Assembly: GCA_003354135.1 (NCBI GenBank)
Contig: PIVK01000015.1
Span: forward strand, 1 to 64,000
Reading direction: 5' to 3'
Source of the DNA: Rhodospirillales bacterium
GTDB lineage: Bacteria > Pseudomonadota > Alphaproteobacteria > Rhodospirillales > GLO-3
Length of the DNA stretch: 64,000 nucleotides
Position numbers and translations under genes: made by a program. The notes below the pieces were generated by a model that saw only the letters and a list, made by a program, of their open reading frames with translations, was not told the DNA's origin and did not search any database. Positions 8,353 to 17,478 of this stretch are shown piece by piece (within the stretch, counting starts at the first letter, position 1; each line of letters starts with the position of its first letter).

Positions 8353-9165
8353 TCAGCGGGGCAGGCGTTCCGACAGATGCCCTCCCAAGCGTAGCGGCTC
8401 GGCACGAAGTGCGAGGCCCGTCGTGTCGTCGGTCTCGACAAAAAACGCACACAGGGTGGCATCCCCCTCCGCCGGTTCCAGGCGGCCGTTCGGCACCTTG
8501 CTGATGAACCGCGCGATGGAAACGGTCTTTTCCATGCCGATTACCGAATCGTAGTCGCCGCACATGCCAACGTCCGTCTGATAGGCCGTCCCGGCCAGCA
8601 ACACGCGGGCGTCGGCCGTCGGCACGTGGCTGTGGGTGCCGGCTACCATGGAGACCCGACCATCCAGCATTTGCCCCATGGCCACCTTCTCCGACGTTGC
8701 CTCGGCGTGGAAATCAACCAAGATGGCGTCCGCCGCCTCGCCCAGACGCTGGGTCGCCAATACCGCCTCCACCGCAGCGAAGGGGTCGTCCAGCGGGTCC
8801 ATGAACAGGCGCCCCATGGGGTGGATGACGAGAACCCGGCCTCCATCTCCCGTCTCGTAGAGGCCAACACCGCGTCCCGGTGTTCCGTCCGGATAGTTCA
8901 TGGGCCGGAGCAGGCGCGGCTCGTCGTCGATGGTGTTCATGATTTCTCGGCGGTCCCAGACATGATTGCCGGTGGTGATGGCATCGACACCCGCATGGTA
9001 GAAGGCGTCGCACATCCGCTGGGTAATGCCGAACCCGTGAGCAGCGTTCTCGCCGTTGACGAGGACGAAATCGAGTTTCAATTCGGAGCGCAGCCGGGGC
9101 ACGTGGTCCAGAACGATCCTCCGGCCGCTCTTCCCCACCACGTCACCGCAGAACAGAATCCTCAT
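8353..9165 (-). CDS. YmdB-type metallophosphoesterase (TIGR00282)
   Basis: A 270-residue calcineurin-like phosphoesterase of the TIGR00282/YmdB family. Bacillus YmdB hydrolyses 2',3'-cyclic nucleotides and affects biofilm formation; the alphaproteobacterial role is not established. The metal-binding motifs are complete: GDVVGKSGR, NGENAAHG, TGNHVWD, DFHAEATSEK and GTHSHVPTAD. The ATG overlaps the stop of fau by 4 nt, so it is translated in the same operon. It converges with hpnG. Confidence 0.9.
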   Translation of the reverse strand: MRILFCGDVVGKSGRRIVLDHVPRLRSELKLDFVLVNGENAAHGFGITQRMCDAFYHAGVDAITTGNHVWDRREIMNTIDDEPRLLRPMNYPDGTPGRGVGLYETGDGGRVLVIHPMGRLFMDPLDDPFAAVEAVLATQRLGEAADAILVDFHAEATSEKVAMGQMLDGRVSMVAGTHSHVPTADARVLLAGTAYQTDVGMCGDYDSVIGMEKTVSIARFISKVPNGRLEPAEGDATLCAFFVETDDTTGLALRAEPLRLGGHLSERLPR

Positions 9166-9752
9166 CGCCCGCCTTCTCCAAACCGCATCGCGCGCTTCTC
9201 CGTCACCACCCAGTCGAGCGGCTGATCGTGATCCAAGGCCGGCAGGCTGTCCACCTTCTGGGCCTCATAGGCAATGCCGATGGCGTAGATCTGGCCACTG
9301 CTCCGCAGGGCATCCAAGGTCCGGTCGTAGTATCCGCCTCCCATGCCGAGGCGATGGCCGGCGCGATCAAAGGCGACCAACGGCACGAGAACCACGCGCG
9401 GAATCACGCTCGGCACACCGGCAACCGGTTGGCGGATGCCGTGCAGGCCCGTCACCAGGGCATCCCCCGGAGACCAGGCCCGGAATTCAAGGGCGGCATG
9501 ATACCTGACGACGACCGGCAGGGCACAAAGAATCCCGCGGGCCGACAGGTCTTCGAGCAACGGCCTGGGATCCGCCTCCCCGTCCATGGGCCAGTAGCCG
9601 GCGACGGCATCCGGCCCGGGAACCATCACCAGCCCATCAATGACGGAAAGCGCATTGACCTTGATGCGCTCGGCCGCGTCCCCAGCATTCCTTTGATGGC
9701 GCAGGGCGCGTCCCCGGCCCCTGAGGCGTTCCTTGTCTTGGTCCGGGGTCAT
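9162..9752 (-). CDS. fau: 5-formyltetrahydrofolate cyclo-ligase
   Basis: A 196-residue enzyme that converts 5-formyl-THF to 5,10-methenyl-THF using ATP. The signature is the C-terminal loop RLGMGGGYYDRTL, preceded by VLVPLVAFDRAGH. The frame is open further upstream, but ATG 9752 starts at the family N-terminus (DKERLRGRGRALR), and the upstream extension would lie inside the 6S RNA. The zapA - 6S RNA - fau order is conserved across proteobacteria. Confidence 0.92.
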   Translation of the reverse strand: MTPDQDKERLRGRGRALRHQRNAGDAAERIKVNALSVIDGLVMVPGPDAVAGYWPMDGEADPRPLLEDLSARGILCALPVVVRYHAALEFRAWSPGDALVTGLHGIRQPVAGVPSVIPRVVLVPLVAFDRAGHRLGMGGGYYDRTLDALRSSGQIYAIGIAYEAQKVDSLPALDHDQPLDWVVTEKRAMRFGEGGR

Positions 9753-9799
9753 GGATCTTCTTCCTGCTGGGATCGTCCTCTTCATCCGGCAGCAAAAAA

Positions 9800-9965
9800 T
9801 CGGACGGTGCCGCAACCGCCGTCGGTCTGCAAATCCTCCGTGGCCTGCATAAGCAGGTGGGCGCCGTGATATCGGACCCAGGAGCCCGACAGGGACAGCT
9901 CCCATGAGGTATGTGTTGGCCCCAGGGATAGCGAACCTGACGCGCGCCGCAGCAACCGTCCTTAA
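9800..9965 (-). ncRNA. ssrS: 6S RNA (SsrS), alphaproteobacterial type
   Basis: The spacer between zapA and fau, read on the minus strand, folds with an outer stem GGACGGT (9961-9955) paired with ACCGTCC (9808-9802). A run of T (9799-9794) follows. Inside lies a GC-rich stem, a large open region that could form the polymerase-binding bubble, and GCGCCCACCTGCTTATGCAGG, whose CCTGC/GCAGG hairpin on the 3' side is like alphaproteobacterial 6S RNAs. The position before fau is the classical location. Ends are estimated from the stem. 6S RNA binds the housekeeping RNA polymerase and mimics an open promoter. Confidence 0.75.
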
Positions 9966-9973
9966 GACAGAGT

Positions 9974-10309
9974 CTAAGCCAGTTCCAGTCCTGCGGCAAT
10001 ATCCTCGATTCGTAGCGCAAGCGCCTCGAGGTCCGCACTCAATACTTCTTCGAGATCGAGACGCGCCGCCGCCCCGGTATTCGTGGCCCGTAGCGATTCC
10101 ATTTCCGTGTAGGCGTCGGACAGTTCGTCGGCGATGAGCAGGCTCGTCATCACCAGAAGCCGTGCGTCGCCAACCTGGCCCACAGCGGCAATGAGCTCGG
10201 CGATCCGTTTGTCCACATACTTGCCCAGCCTGAGCAGGTTGGCCTCCTGCCCGTCATCGCAAGCGATGTCGTACTTGCTGCCATTGATGGTGACGGAGAC
10301 GTGAGCCAT
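9974..10309 (-). CDS. zapA: Cell division protein ZapA
   Basis: A 111-residue protein that binds and bundles FtsZ filaments at the division ring. The N-terminus MAHVSVTINGSKYDIACDDG is the ZapA fold, followed by LGKYVDKRI and the DARLLVMTSLLIADEL helix, then a C-terminal coiled coil. The opening extends upstream only into the R1 element; ATG 10309 has AGGGGG nine bases before it. That ribosome site abuts the R1 insertion, which separates zapA from the DUF4164 gene. Confidence 0.92.
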   Translation of the reverse strand: MAHVSVTINGSKYDIACDDGQEANLLRLGKYVDKRIAELIAAVGQVGDARLLVMTSLLIADELSDAYTEMESLRATNTGAAARLDLEEVLSADLEALALRIEDIAAGLELA

Positions 10310-10320
10310 CGGATACCCCC

Positions 10321-10459
10321 TAGTGATCCAAGTCAGACATATGGCACCCATACGATCGTGTTTCCGGCTTCCCCGGCAGGAGAGGCCGCGCAGGCGATGC
10401 TGGCCGGATGAATTCGCTATGTCGTCGTATGGGTTCCATATGTCTGATTTGGACCACTA
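10321..10459. mobile_element. R1 miniature inverted-repeat element (copy B)
   Basis: A 139-bp element with inverted ends: TAGTGATCCAAGTCAGACAT on the left and, on the right, a segment ending in TGATTTGGACCACTA. Inner matches include CCATACGA against TCGTATGG. It encodes no protein. TA flanks each end, as for IS630/Tc1-type insertions. On the minus strand it splits the DUF4164 gene from zapA. Deleting the element with one TA leaves GGG TAG GGGGTATCCG ATG, that is, a TAG stop and the zapA ribosome site. Confidence 0.85.
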
Positions 10460-10705
10460 CCCGTTCAGAACCGTCTTGAGGCGGGAGATCGTGTCATCCA
10501 GGCGCCCGGCTACGGCGGCATTCGCTTCGCGCAAGCGGGTGTTCTCGGTCTCGATCGCCTTCAATTCGGAGGCGGAGGCGGCCGCGGCCGCGGCGGAGGC
10601 GTCGGGACCCGCATCGACCGCCGCCTCCAGGCGGTCCACCGCCAGCTCAAGGCGCTGCCATGCCAGCTTGATCCGAACTGGTTTCTGGATTCCCGTGTTG
10701 GTCAC
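10457..10705 (-). CDS. DUF4164-type coiled-coil protein (ZapB-like)
   Basis: A short coiled-coil protein of about 82 residues, with LAWQRLELAVDRLEAAVDA at the start, an Ala-rich middle, and ELKAIETENTRLREANAAVAGRLDDTISRLKTVLNG at the end given here as positions 10460-10567. It sits directly upstream of zapA, where alphaproteobacteria carry a DUF4164 gene, so a division-related role is likely but inferred. There is no ATG near the family N-terminus; GTG 10705 is the best available start and is uncertain. The TAG stop is formed at the junction with the R1 element. Confidence 0.65.
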   Translation of the reverse strand: MTNTGIQKPVRIKLAWQRLELAVDRLEAAVDAGPDASAAAAAASASELKAIETENTRLREANAAVAGRLDDTISRLKTVLNG

Positions 10706-12062
<1,357 letters not shown>

Positions 12063-12088
12063 GGCGGCGGGCAGTTGCCTGGGAATTG

Positions 12089-12123
12089 GGGGCGGGACCA
12101 TCCGGGTCCCGCCCTTTTCTTTT
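12089..12123 (+). terminator. Rho-independent terminator after gap
   Basis: GGGCGGGACC and GGTCCCGCCC form a ten-pair stem with a short loop, followed by TTTTCTTTT. It lies 27 bp past the gap stop and ends just before the next gene. Confidence 0.85.
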
Positions 12124-12150
12124 GCGCCGGATATGGCACTCTCATGCCCC

Positions 12151-12558
12151 ATGAGACGGCCTGAGATCATCGTTCATTCGCGAGACCAAGTCCGCGCGGC
12201 CTTGGCGGCGGCGGAAGCGGCGAACCTGGATGTCGTGATCGCCAGCGCCCCCGGGGCTGCGGCCTACCTGGGGGCTGCCCTGTTCCGCGAGATGACGGAT
12301 GGGGCGGAGCATGCCGTGCTCGATTGCGGTGACGCTCCCGGTCTGGCGCTGAACGCGCTGCGAGAAGGTGTGAAGGCGGTGCGGCTCGACGCTTCCGAGG
12401 ACGTGCGGGCACGTGTCGCCGACATCGCCCGCCAGTCGGGCGGCGAACTGGCGGGCGCCCGTCAAGATCCGGCTCTCGACCTGCTGGATTGCGACGACGC
12501 CGAGCTTGCCTGCCGCACGTGGCTGGATAAATTCGCCGGAAAGGAGACCCGACCGTGA
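12151..12558 (+). CDS. Conserved hypothetical protein upstream of thiE
   Basis: A 135-residue soluble protein with no motif I can name. Alternating Ala-rich helices and short strands ([35 protein letters not shown]) suggest a small alpha/beta fold. Its stop overlaps the GTG of thiE by 4 nt, so the two are co-translated. An in-frame ATG at 12133 is an alternative start. The link to thiamine synthesis rests on position only. Confidence 0.7.
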   Translation: MRRPEIIVHSRDQVRAALAAAEAANLDVVIASAPGAAAYLGAALFREMTDGAEHAVLDCGDAPGLALNALREGVKAVRLDASEDVRARVADIARQSGGELAGARQDPALDLLDCDDAELACRTWLDKFAGKETRP

Positions 12559-13193
12559 CTGATACCCCCTGCCGCCTCTATCTCATCACACCACCCCGGC
12601 TCGATGCCGACGCCTTCGCCGACACCCTGGCGGCAGCGCTGGACGCGGGGGACGTGGCCTGCGTGCAGTTGCGCCTGAAGGATGCCGATGACGACACCGT
12701 GTGCCATGCCGTGGATGTCCTGCGTCCCGTGGTCCAGGACCGCGACGTGGCTTTCCTGCTCAACGACCGCCCCGACCTGGCCACCCAAACCGGCTGCGAC
12801 GGGGTGCACGTGGGCCAGGACGATACGCCCTACGCGGAGGCACGGCGTCTGGTCGGTCCGGATGCCATCGTCGGCGTCACCTGCCATGCATCCCGCCACC
12901 TTGCCATGGAAGCGGCGGAGAACGGTGCGGATTACGTCGCCCTCGGCGCCTTCTTCCCCACCGCCACCAAGACACCCAAGGCCCGCGCCGAACCGGAGAT
13001 CCTGGATTGGTGGAGCGCTTTGATGACAGTGCCCTGTGTCGCCATCGGCGGCATCACGGTTGACAACTGCCGCCCGCTGGTCGAGGCCGGCACCGATTTC
13101 CTGGCCATGGCGGCGGGTGTCTGGGATCACGCGCAGGGCCCGGCGGCTGCGGTAAAGGCATTCAACGAAGTTATCGCGAGATGCCGGTCCTAA
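12555..13193 (+). CDS. thiE: Thiamine-phosphate synthase
   Basis: A 212-residue TIM-barrel enzyme that joins HMP diphosphate and HET phosphate to thiamine phosphate. Visible are [10 protein letters not shown] near the N-terminus, [20 protein letters not shown], the glycine-rich turn [17 protein letters not shown] that binds phosphate, and [12 protein letters not shown] at the end of the barrel. It starts with GTG overlapping the previous gene. No thi-box riboswitch is seen upstream. Confidence 0.9.
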   Translation: MTDTPCRLYLITPPRLDADAFADTLAAALDAGDVACVQLRLKDADDDTVCHAVDVLRPVVQDRDVAFLLNDRPDLATQTGCDGVHVGQDDTPYAEARRLVGPDAIVGVTCHASRHLAMEAAENGADYVALGAFFPTATKTPKARAEPEILDWWSALMTVPCVAIGGITVDNCRPLVEAGTDFLAMAAGVWDHAQGPAAAVKAFNEVIARCRS

Positions 13194-13396
13194 TGGCCTA
13201 ACCCCGACAGAGGAACGGCGTTCGGTCGAACATCGGGGGCAACGAGGCAGGGCGACAAAGCCTACCAAGCCAAACCGGGAGCCCGACACGGCCGCGCGTT
13301 TTGGCCGGCGCGTGTTCGCTCCAACCTCTTCCGTTGCGTCCCGCCCCCCTTGGTGCTAGCTTCCGCGCCTCACATCCCTGACATACGGTTGAACCC

Positions 13397-13966
13397 ATGA
13401 AGATCAACGGAAACGCCGTCCGTCCCGGCATGGTGATCGAACACCAGGGCCGCCTATGGCGGGCCACCAAGATTCAGCACACCCAACCGGGCAAGGGCGG
13501 GGCCTACCTCCAGGCCGAGCTCAAGGCCATTCGCGACGGCACCAAGCTCAACGAACGTTTCCGTGCCTCCGAGACAGTCGAGCGCGTACGCTTGGACCAG
13601 AAGGAGTATCAGTACCTGTTCGCCGACGGCAACATGTTTACCTTCATGGACAACGAGACCTACGACCAGATCGCCATCGCTGGTGAACTCATCGGCGAAG
13701 ACCAGGTTCCCTTCCTTCAGGACGGCATGACGGTGATTGTCGAGTCTCACGAGGAAAGCCCCATCGGGGTTCAGCTTCCGGACTCGGTGACCCTCGAAAT
13801 CGTCGAGGCCGACGCCGTGGTCAAGGGCCAGACGGCATCGTCGTCTTACAAGCCCGCCGTGCTTGAGAACGGGATCAAGGTCATGGTGCCGCCCCACATC
13901 GAAGCCGGCACCCGGGTCGTGGTCAACACCAACGACGGCACTTACATGGAACGGGCCAAGGACTGA
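13397..13966 (+). CDS. efp: Elongation factor P
   Basis: A 189-residue translation factor that relieves ribosome stalling at polyproline stretches. The N-terminal KOW-like domain contains [12 protein letters not shown], whose Lys at the PGKG tip is the residue modified in many bacteria, followed by two OB domains. The C-terminal motif is [19 protein letters not shown]. The stop overlaps the ATG of the next gene by one base (TGATG), indicating coupling. Confidence 0.95.
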   Translation: MKINGNAVRPGMVIEHQGRLWRATKIQHTQPGKGGAYLQAELKAIRDGTKLNERFRASETVERVRLDQKEYQYLFADGNMFTFMDNETYDQIAIAGELIGEDQVPFLQDGMTVIVESHEESPIGVQLPDSVTLEIVEADAVVKGQTASSSYKPAVLENGIKVMVPPHIEAGTRVVVNTNDGTYMERAKD

Positions 13967-14775
13967 TGCCCCAGACCCGCGCCCGCCAGCCGCTCCGCTC
14001 GGCGATTCTCAACGTCATGGTCAACGCCGCCGAAAAGGTCGGGCGCGCGCTGGTCCGCGACTTCGGCGAGCTTGAAAATTTGCAGGTGTCCCGCAAGGGG
14101 CCGGCGAATTTCGTTTCGGTGGCCGACAAGAAGGCCGAGGATATGCTGGTCAGGGAGTTGACCAAGGTACGCCCCAAGTTCGGATTCTTCCTTGAGGAGA
14201 AGGGCCGTATCGAGGGCGAAGACACCTGCAACACCTGGATCATCGCCCCCCTGGACGGTAAGACCAACTTCCTGCACGGCGTTCCCCATTTCGCGGTCTC
14301 CATTGGGTTGGAACGGGACGGAAAGATGCTGGCTGGTGTCGTCTACGAACCGGTGAGCAACGAAATGTTCTGGGCGGAGAACGGCCAGGGATCCTACATC
14401 AACGGGCGGCGCATCCGGGTCTCGGAACGCAGAGATCTGTCGGAATGTATTTTTGCCACCGGAATCCCCTTCAAGGACGTGTGCGACCATGATGCGTTCC
14501 TAAAGCAGCTTAGCGCCGTGATGGCGGTCTCGGCCGGGGTCAGGCGTTTCGGTTCGGCGGCTCTGGACATGTGCTGGGTCGCGGCCGGACGCTACGACGG
14601 TTTCTGGGAAACAGGGCTGAATCCTTGGGACTTGGCGGCCGGCATAATCATCGCACGCGAGGCCGGCTGTTTCGTCACCGACCTTGACGGCGGCAAGGAC
14701 ATTTTTGGCTCCGGGACCGTGCTGGCTGCCAACAGCCGATTGCACGGCCCCTTGGCCAAACTGCTCCGCGATTGA
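13966..14775 (+). CDS. suhB: Inositol-monophosphatase-family protein with altered active site
   Basis: A 269-residue SuhB/IMPase-family protein, translationally coupled to efp. The fold markers are present: a Glu-Glu pair in FFLEEKG, SYINGRRIRVS, RRFGSAALDMCWVAAGRYD and the metal-binding Asp in NPWDLAAG. However the central metal motif, normally DPLDGTTNF, reads APLDGKTNF: Ala94 replaces a metal-ligand Asp and Lys99 replaces a catalytic Thr. If the sequence is right, phosphatase activity is probably lost or changed, whereas the regulatory role of SuhB at the ribosome and rRNA transcription complex may not need it. Confidence 0.85.
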   Translation: MPQTRARQPLRSAILNVMVNAAEKVGRALVRDFGELENLQVSRKGPANFVSVADKKAEDMLVRELTKVRPKFGFFLEEKGRIEGEDTCNTWIIAPLDGKTNFLHGVPHFAVSIGLERDGKMLAGVVYEPVSNEMFWAENGQGSYINGRRIRVSERRDLSECIFATGIPFKDVCDHDAFLKQLSAVMAVSAGVRRFGSAALDMCWVAAGRYDGFWETGLNPWDLAAGIIIAREAGCFVTDLDGGKDIFGSGTVLAANSRLHGPLAKLLRD

Positions 14776-14909
14776 TATCCTACGCGTCTTCTCTCCACCA
14801 AACTGTTGTGCCCCGACCGGGGCTTGGCTATGGTGAGTCCCGTCTTTCGGGCTAGGCGTACCGGCCTTGGGAAAACACTGGAAGACAGATATCGTCCGGG
14901 AGTCTGGTC

Positions 14910-15875
14910 ATGAAAAAATCTCTCGATCACATCCGTCCCGTGTTGCTGGCTTCGGTCGCCGCCGGGGTTTTGGTGATCGTCGCCACAAACGCCACCGCCC
15001 AGGGGTTGAGCACGGATGCCGTCAGCGTCGATCTCAGTGTCTTGAAAGACGGCGGATACAGCGAACCCTATTCATCCGGTCCCGGTCCCGGTCCCGGTCC
15101 CGGTTACAGTTACGACAGGAACCGCACCCCAATGATGCCGAGTGCAGGATTGCCCAGATCGCGGTTCTACCCGCCAGCGGGCATGGCGTCCCGTACACGC
15201 CCCCCGTCCAGCGCACCCACTGCAGCCCCGACGTCCACCTTCACACCGCCGTCGATAACGGCCACGGCCCCGCCGGCGCCCAAACCGATCACGCCGGTCG
15301 AGCCCTTTGTCGCTCCGGCAGCTCCGGCTCCGGCCCCCGTGGCAACGCGCACGGCTCCGCCGCCCACGTCGAAGAAATTGGATGCGCCCAAGATGGCAAA
15401 GGAGGCCCCGCCTCCGCCTCCGCAACCCATGCCAAAGGTTTCGAAGACCACCCCACCGCCAGCACTGCCGAAGATCGCCAAGGTCGAGCCACCCAAGGCC
15501 ACCCCCAAGACACCGCCTCCCGCGGCTATGGGGTCCTCGCCGGCAATGAAAGAGACCGCGCCCGGACGGACGGCGCAGGTGATCTTTCAGGGTGACGCCA
15601 CACGGATACCCGCCGCCGACAAGGAAAGCCTCAAGGCTCTGGCTGATCAGATCAAGAGCCAGGACGGTTTGAGGTTGCAGTTGGTGGCCTATGCGGGCGG
15701 AGAGGGCCTGTCGTCCAGCAAGGCCCGGCGTCTGTCGCTGTCGCGCGCGCTGGCCATACGTTCCTATCTGATCGAAACCGGTGTCCGCAGCACCCGGATC
15801 GACGTGCGCGCGCTCGGCAACAAGACGACCGACGAGCCGGTCAACCGGGTCGACGTCAATATCACCGAGCGCTGA
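14910..15875 (+). CDS. Secreted Pro-rich OmpA-domain protein
   Basis: A 321-residue exported protein. A signal peptide spans about 1-31 (VLLASVAAGVLVIVATNATAQ). It is followed by a GPGPGPGPG run coded by CCCGGT repeats, a long Pro/Ala/Lys-rich linker (about 75-215), and a C-terminal OmpA-like domain from about 218 (AQVIFQGDATRIPAADKESL to ALGNKTTDEPVNRVDVNI) that would hold peptidoglycan. It opens a run with the MotA-like and MotB-like genes downstream. The long Pro-rich linker could span the periplasm. Confidence 0.8.
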   Translation: MKKSLDHIRPVLLASVAAGVLVIVATNATAQGLSTDAVSVDLSVLKDGGYSEPYSSGPGPGPGPGYSYDRNRTPMMPSAGLPRSRFYPPAGMASRTRPPSSAPTAAPTSTFTPPSITATAPPAPKPITPVEPFVAPAAPAPAPVATRTAPPPTSKKLDAPKMAKEAPPPPPQPMPKVSKTTPPPALPKIAKVEPPKATPKTPPPAAMGSSPAMKETAPGRTAQVIFQGDATRIPAADKESLKALADQIKSQDGLRLQLVAYAGGEGLSSSKARRLSLSRALAIRSYLIETGVRSTRIDVRALGNKTTDEPVNRVDVNITER

Positions 15876-15909
15876 ACGCGCGAGGGCCACTTAGGGGGTA
15901 GCCGCGACG

Positions 15910-17070
15910 ATGGCCGGACCGCGCCGGTTTCTCATCCGCATGATTCTGTTCGTGCTTGCCGTCGGGGGCGTGGCGAGTGTTTTGTTCCCGCCGCTGCAAA
16001 ATGCCTTCGTGTCCAACGCGCCTTTGAACGGACTGATTCTCGGCGTGCTGTTTCTAGGCATCATCTACAACTTCCGCCAAGTCATTACCCTGGGCCCGGA
16101 AGCGGACTGGATCGAGATCTTCCGCCACGACCGCCCGGCTGCCCTCTCGCAGCCCGACCGCCCGAGGCTGCTGGGTCCCATGGCCACGATGTTGGGGGAA
16201 AGGCATGGTGATACGCTCAGCCTGTCGGCCCTGTCCATGCGCTCGCTCCTCGACGGCATCAGTTCACGGCTCGATGAATCCCGCGATATCTCACACTACA
16301 CCATCGGGCTTCTCATTTTCCTGGGGTTGCTTGGCACCTTTTGGGGACTGCTGGAGACGGTGGAGTCAATTCGCGACGTTATCGGCGGCCTGCAGGTAAC
16401 CGCGGGCGGTGACATGGCAAGTATGTTCACCGAGTTGAAGGGCGGGCTGGAGAAACCGCTCGGCGGCATGGGAACCGCGTTCAGCTCATCACTCTTCGGT
16501 CTCGCGGGGTCTTTGGTCCTGGGGTTCCTCGACCTCCAGGCGAGCCAGGCCCAGAACCGCTTCTACAACGACCTCGAGGAATGGCTGTCCAGCCTCACCC
16601 GCCTGTCGTCGGGCGCCCTTTCCGGCGAGGCAGACCAGACGGTTCCGGCCTACGTCCAGGCACTCCTGGAGCAAACCGCCGAGAGCCTGGAGAACCTGCA
16701 GCGTACCCTGGCGCGCGGCGAGGAGGGGCGGATCAACGCCAATAACAGCCTGTTGGTTTTGTCCGAGAAAGTAGGGACTCTGACAGATCACATGCGCACC
16801 GAGCAGGCATTGATGATGAAGCTGGCCGAGGGCCAGGCCGAACTCAAGCCGGCCCTGATCCGCTTGGCAGAGGCTCACGCGAGACCTGCCGCGGTTGCAC
16901 CGGACACCTCCGGAGTGGACGAGGCCACCCGCACCCATATCCGCAACCTCGACGTCTACATGGTCCGGCTGATCGAGGATGTCCACGCCGGACGCGAAGA
17001 CCTCATCCAGCAGCTGCGTAGCGAGATCAAGCTGCTCGCAAGAACCATCGCCGCCGGCGGCGGCCGTTAG
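15910..17070 (+). CDS. MotA/TolQ/ExbB-type proton channel protein
   Basis: A 386-residue inner-membrane protein. Hydrophobic segments lie at about 8-28 and 38-54, then at about 131-150 (HYTIGLLIFLGLLGTFWGLLE) and 195-212. The LGTFWGLLETV helix and the GMGTAFSSSLFGLAGSLVLGF stretch are the channel signature shared by MotA, TolQ and ExbB. A coiled-coil tail reaches to residue 386. The partner at 17479 supplies the plug/peptidoglycan subunit. The stop TAG (17068-17070) takes its TA from the R1 target site and its G from the element. Confidence 0.85.
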   Translation: MAGPRRFLIRMILFVLAVGGVASVLFPPLQNAFVSNAPLNGLILGVLFLGIIYNFRQVITLGPEADWIEIFRHDRPAALSQPDRPRLLGPMATMLGERHGDTLSLSALSMRSLLDGISSRLDESRDISHYTIGLLIFLGLLGTFWGLLETVESIRDVIGGLQVTAGGDMASMFTELKGGLEKPLGGMGTAFSSSLFGLAGSLVLGFLDLQASQAQNRFYNDLEEWLSSLTRLSSGALSGEADQTVPAYVQALLEQTAESLENLQRTLARGEEGRINANNSLLVLSEKVGTLTDHMRTEQALMMKLAEGQAELKPALIRLAEAHARPAAVAPDTSGVDEATRTHIRNLDVYMVRLIEDVHAGREDLIQQLRSEIKLLARTIAAGGGR

Positions 17071-17468
17071 TGGTCCAAGTCTATGATACCCATACGACGA
17101 TATAGCGAACTCACCCGGCTAGGCGCGTTGTGCGCCGTGATGCGGGCGCATCACAAACGCAACGCAACGCCGCCGGGGATTTCACTAGAGCACGATCATC
17201 ATAAACCGAGTCATTGCCGTGACTCGGCTTATGTCGTGAGAAGTCCTCTATTTCAAAAGAATAAAGCGGATTTCCGCGAGAATTCGGCACCACGAATCGG
17301 CTTCGAATTCTCACGATCCGCTCTATGTCGCCCCATGGGTCGTATTTCCGGTTTCCTCGACAGAAGAAGACGCGCAAACGATGCCGGCGTATCGTCAAGC
17401 GTTCTCGACGCCCCGAGGAAACCGGAGATGCGATCGTATGGGCACCATATGTTCAACTTGGACCACTA
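17068..17468. mobile_element. R1 element (copy C), enlarged by a nested element
   Basis: The ends are TAGTGGTCCAAG (17068) and CTTGGACCACTA (17468). The left 55 bp match the inverted right end of copy B (10321-10459), and the right end matches its left. Another inverted pair, CCGGTTTCCTCG and CGAGGAAACCGG, lies inside. The element is 401 bp because an R2 copy is inserted at 17186-17325; without it, about 262 bp remain. It separates the MotA-like gene from the MotB-like gene and encodes no protein. Excision with one TA would give CGT TAG GAG CAT CCC GTG, the likely ancestral junction. Confidence 0.85.
17186..17325. mobile_element. R2 element nested inside R1 copy C
   Basis: A 140-bp element bounded by TAGAGC and GCTCTA. 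The left part has the inverted repeat CCGAGTCA / TGACTCGG, and the right part the palindrome GAGAATTCG / CGAATTCTC. It matches 43881-44019 over its whole length. Its position interrupts the R1 sequence, so R2 inserted after R1. Confidence 0.8.
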
Positions 17469-17478
17469 GGAGCATCCC

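Noticed and set aside
15072-15890. Antisense frame of 272 codons across the OmpA-like gene
   Set aside because: It mirrors the Pro-rich linker as Gly/Arg-rich sequence; the sense strand has a signal peptide and OmpA motifs.
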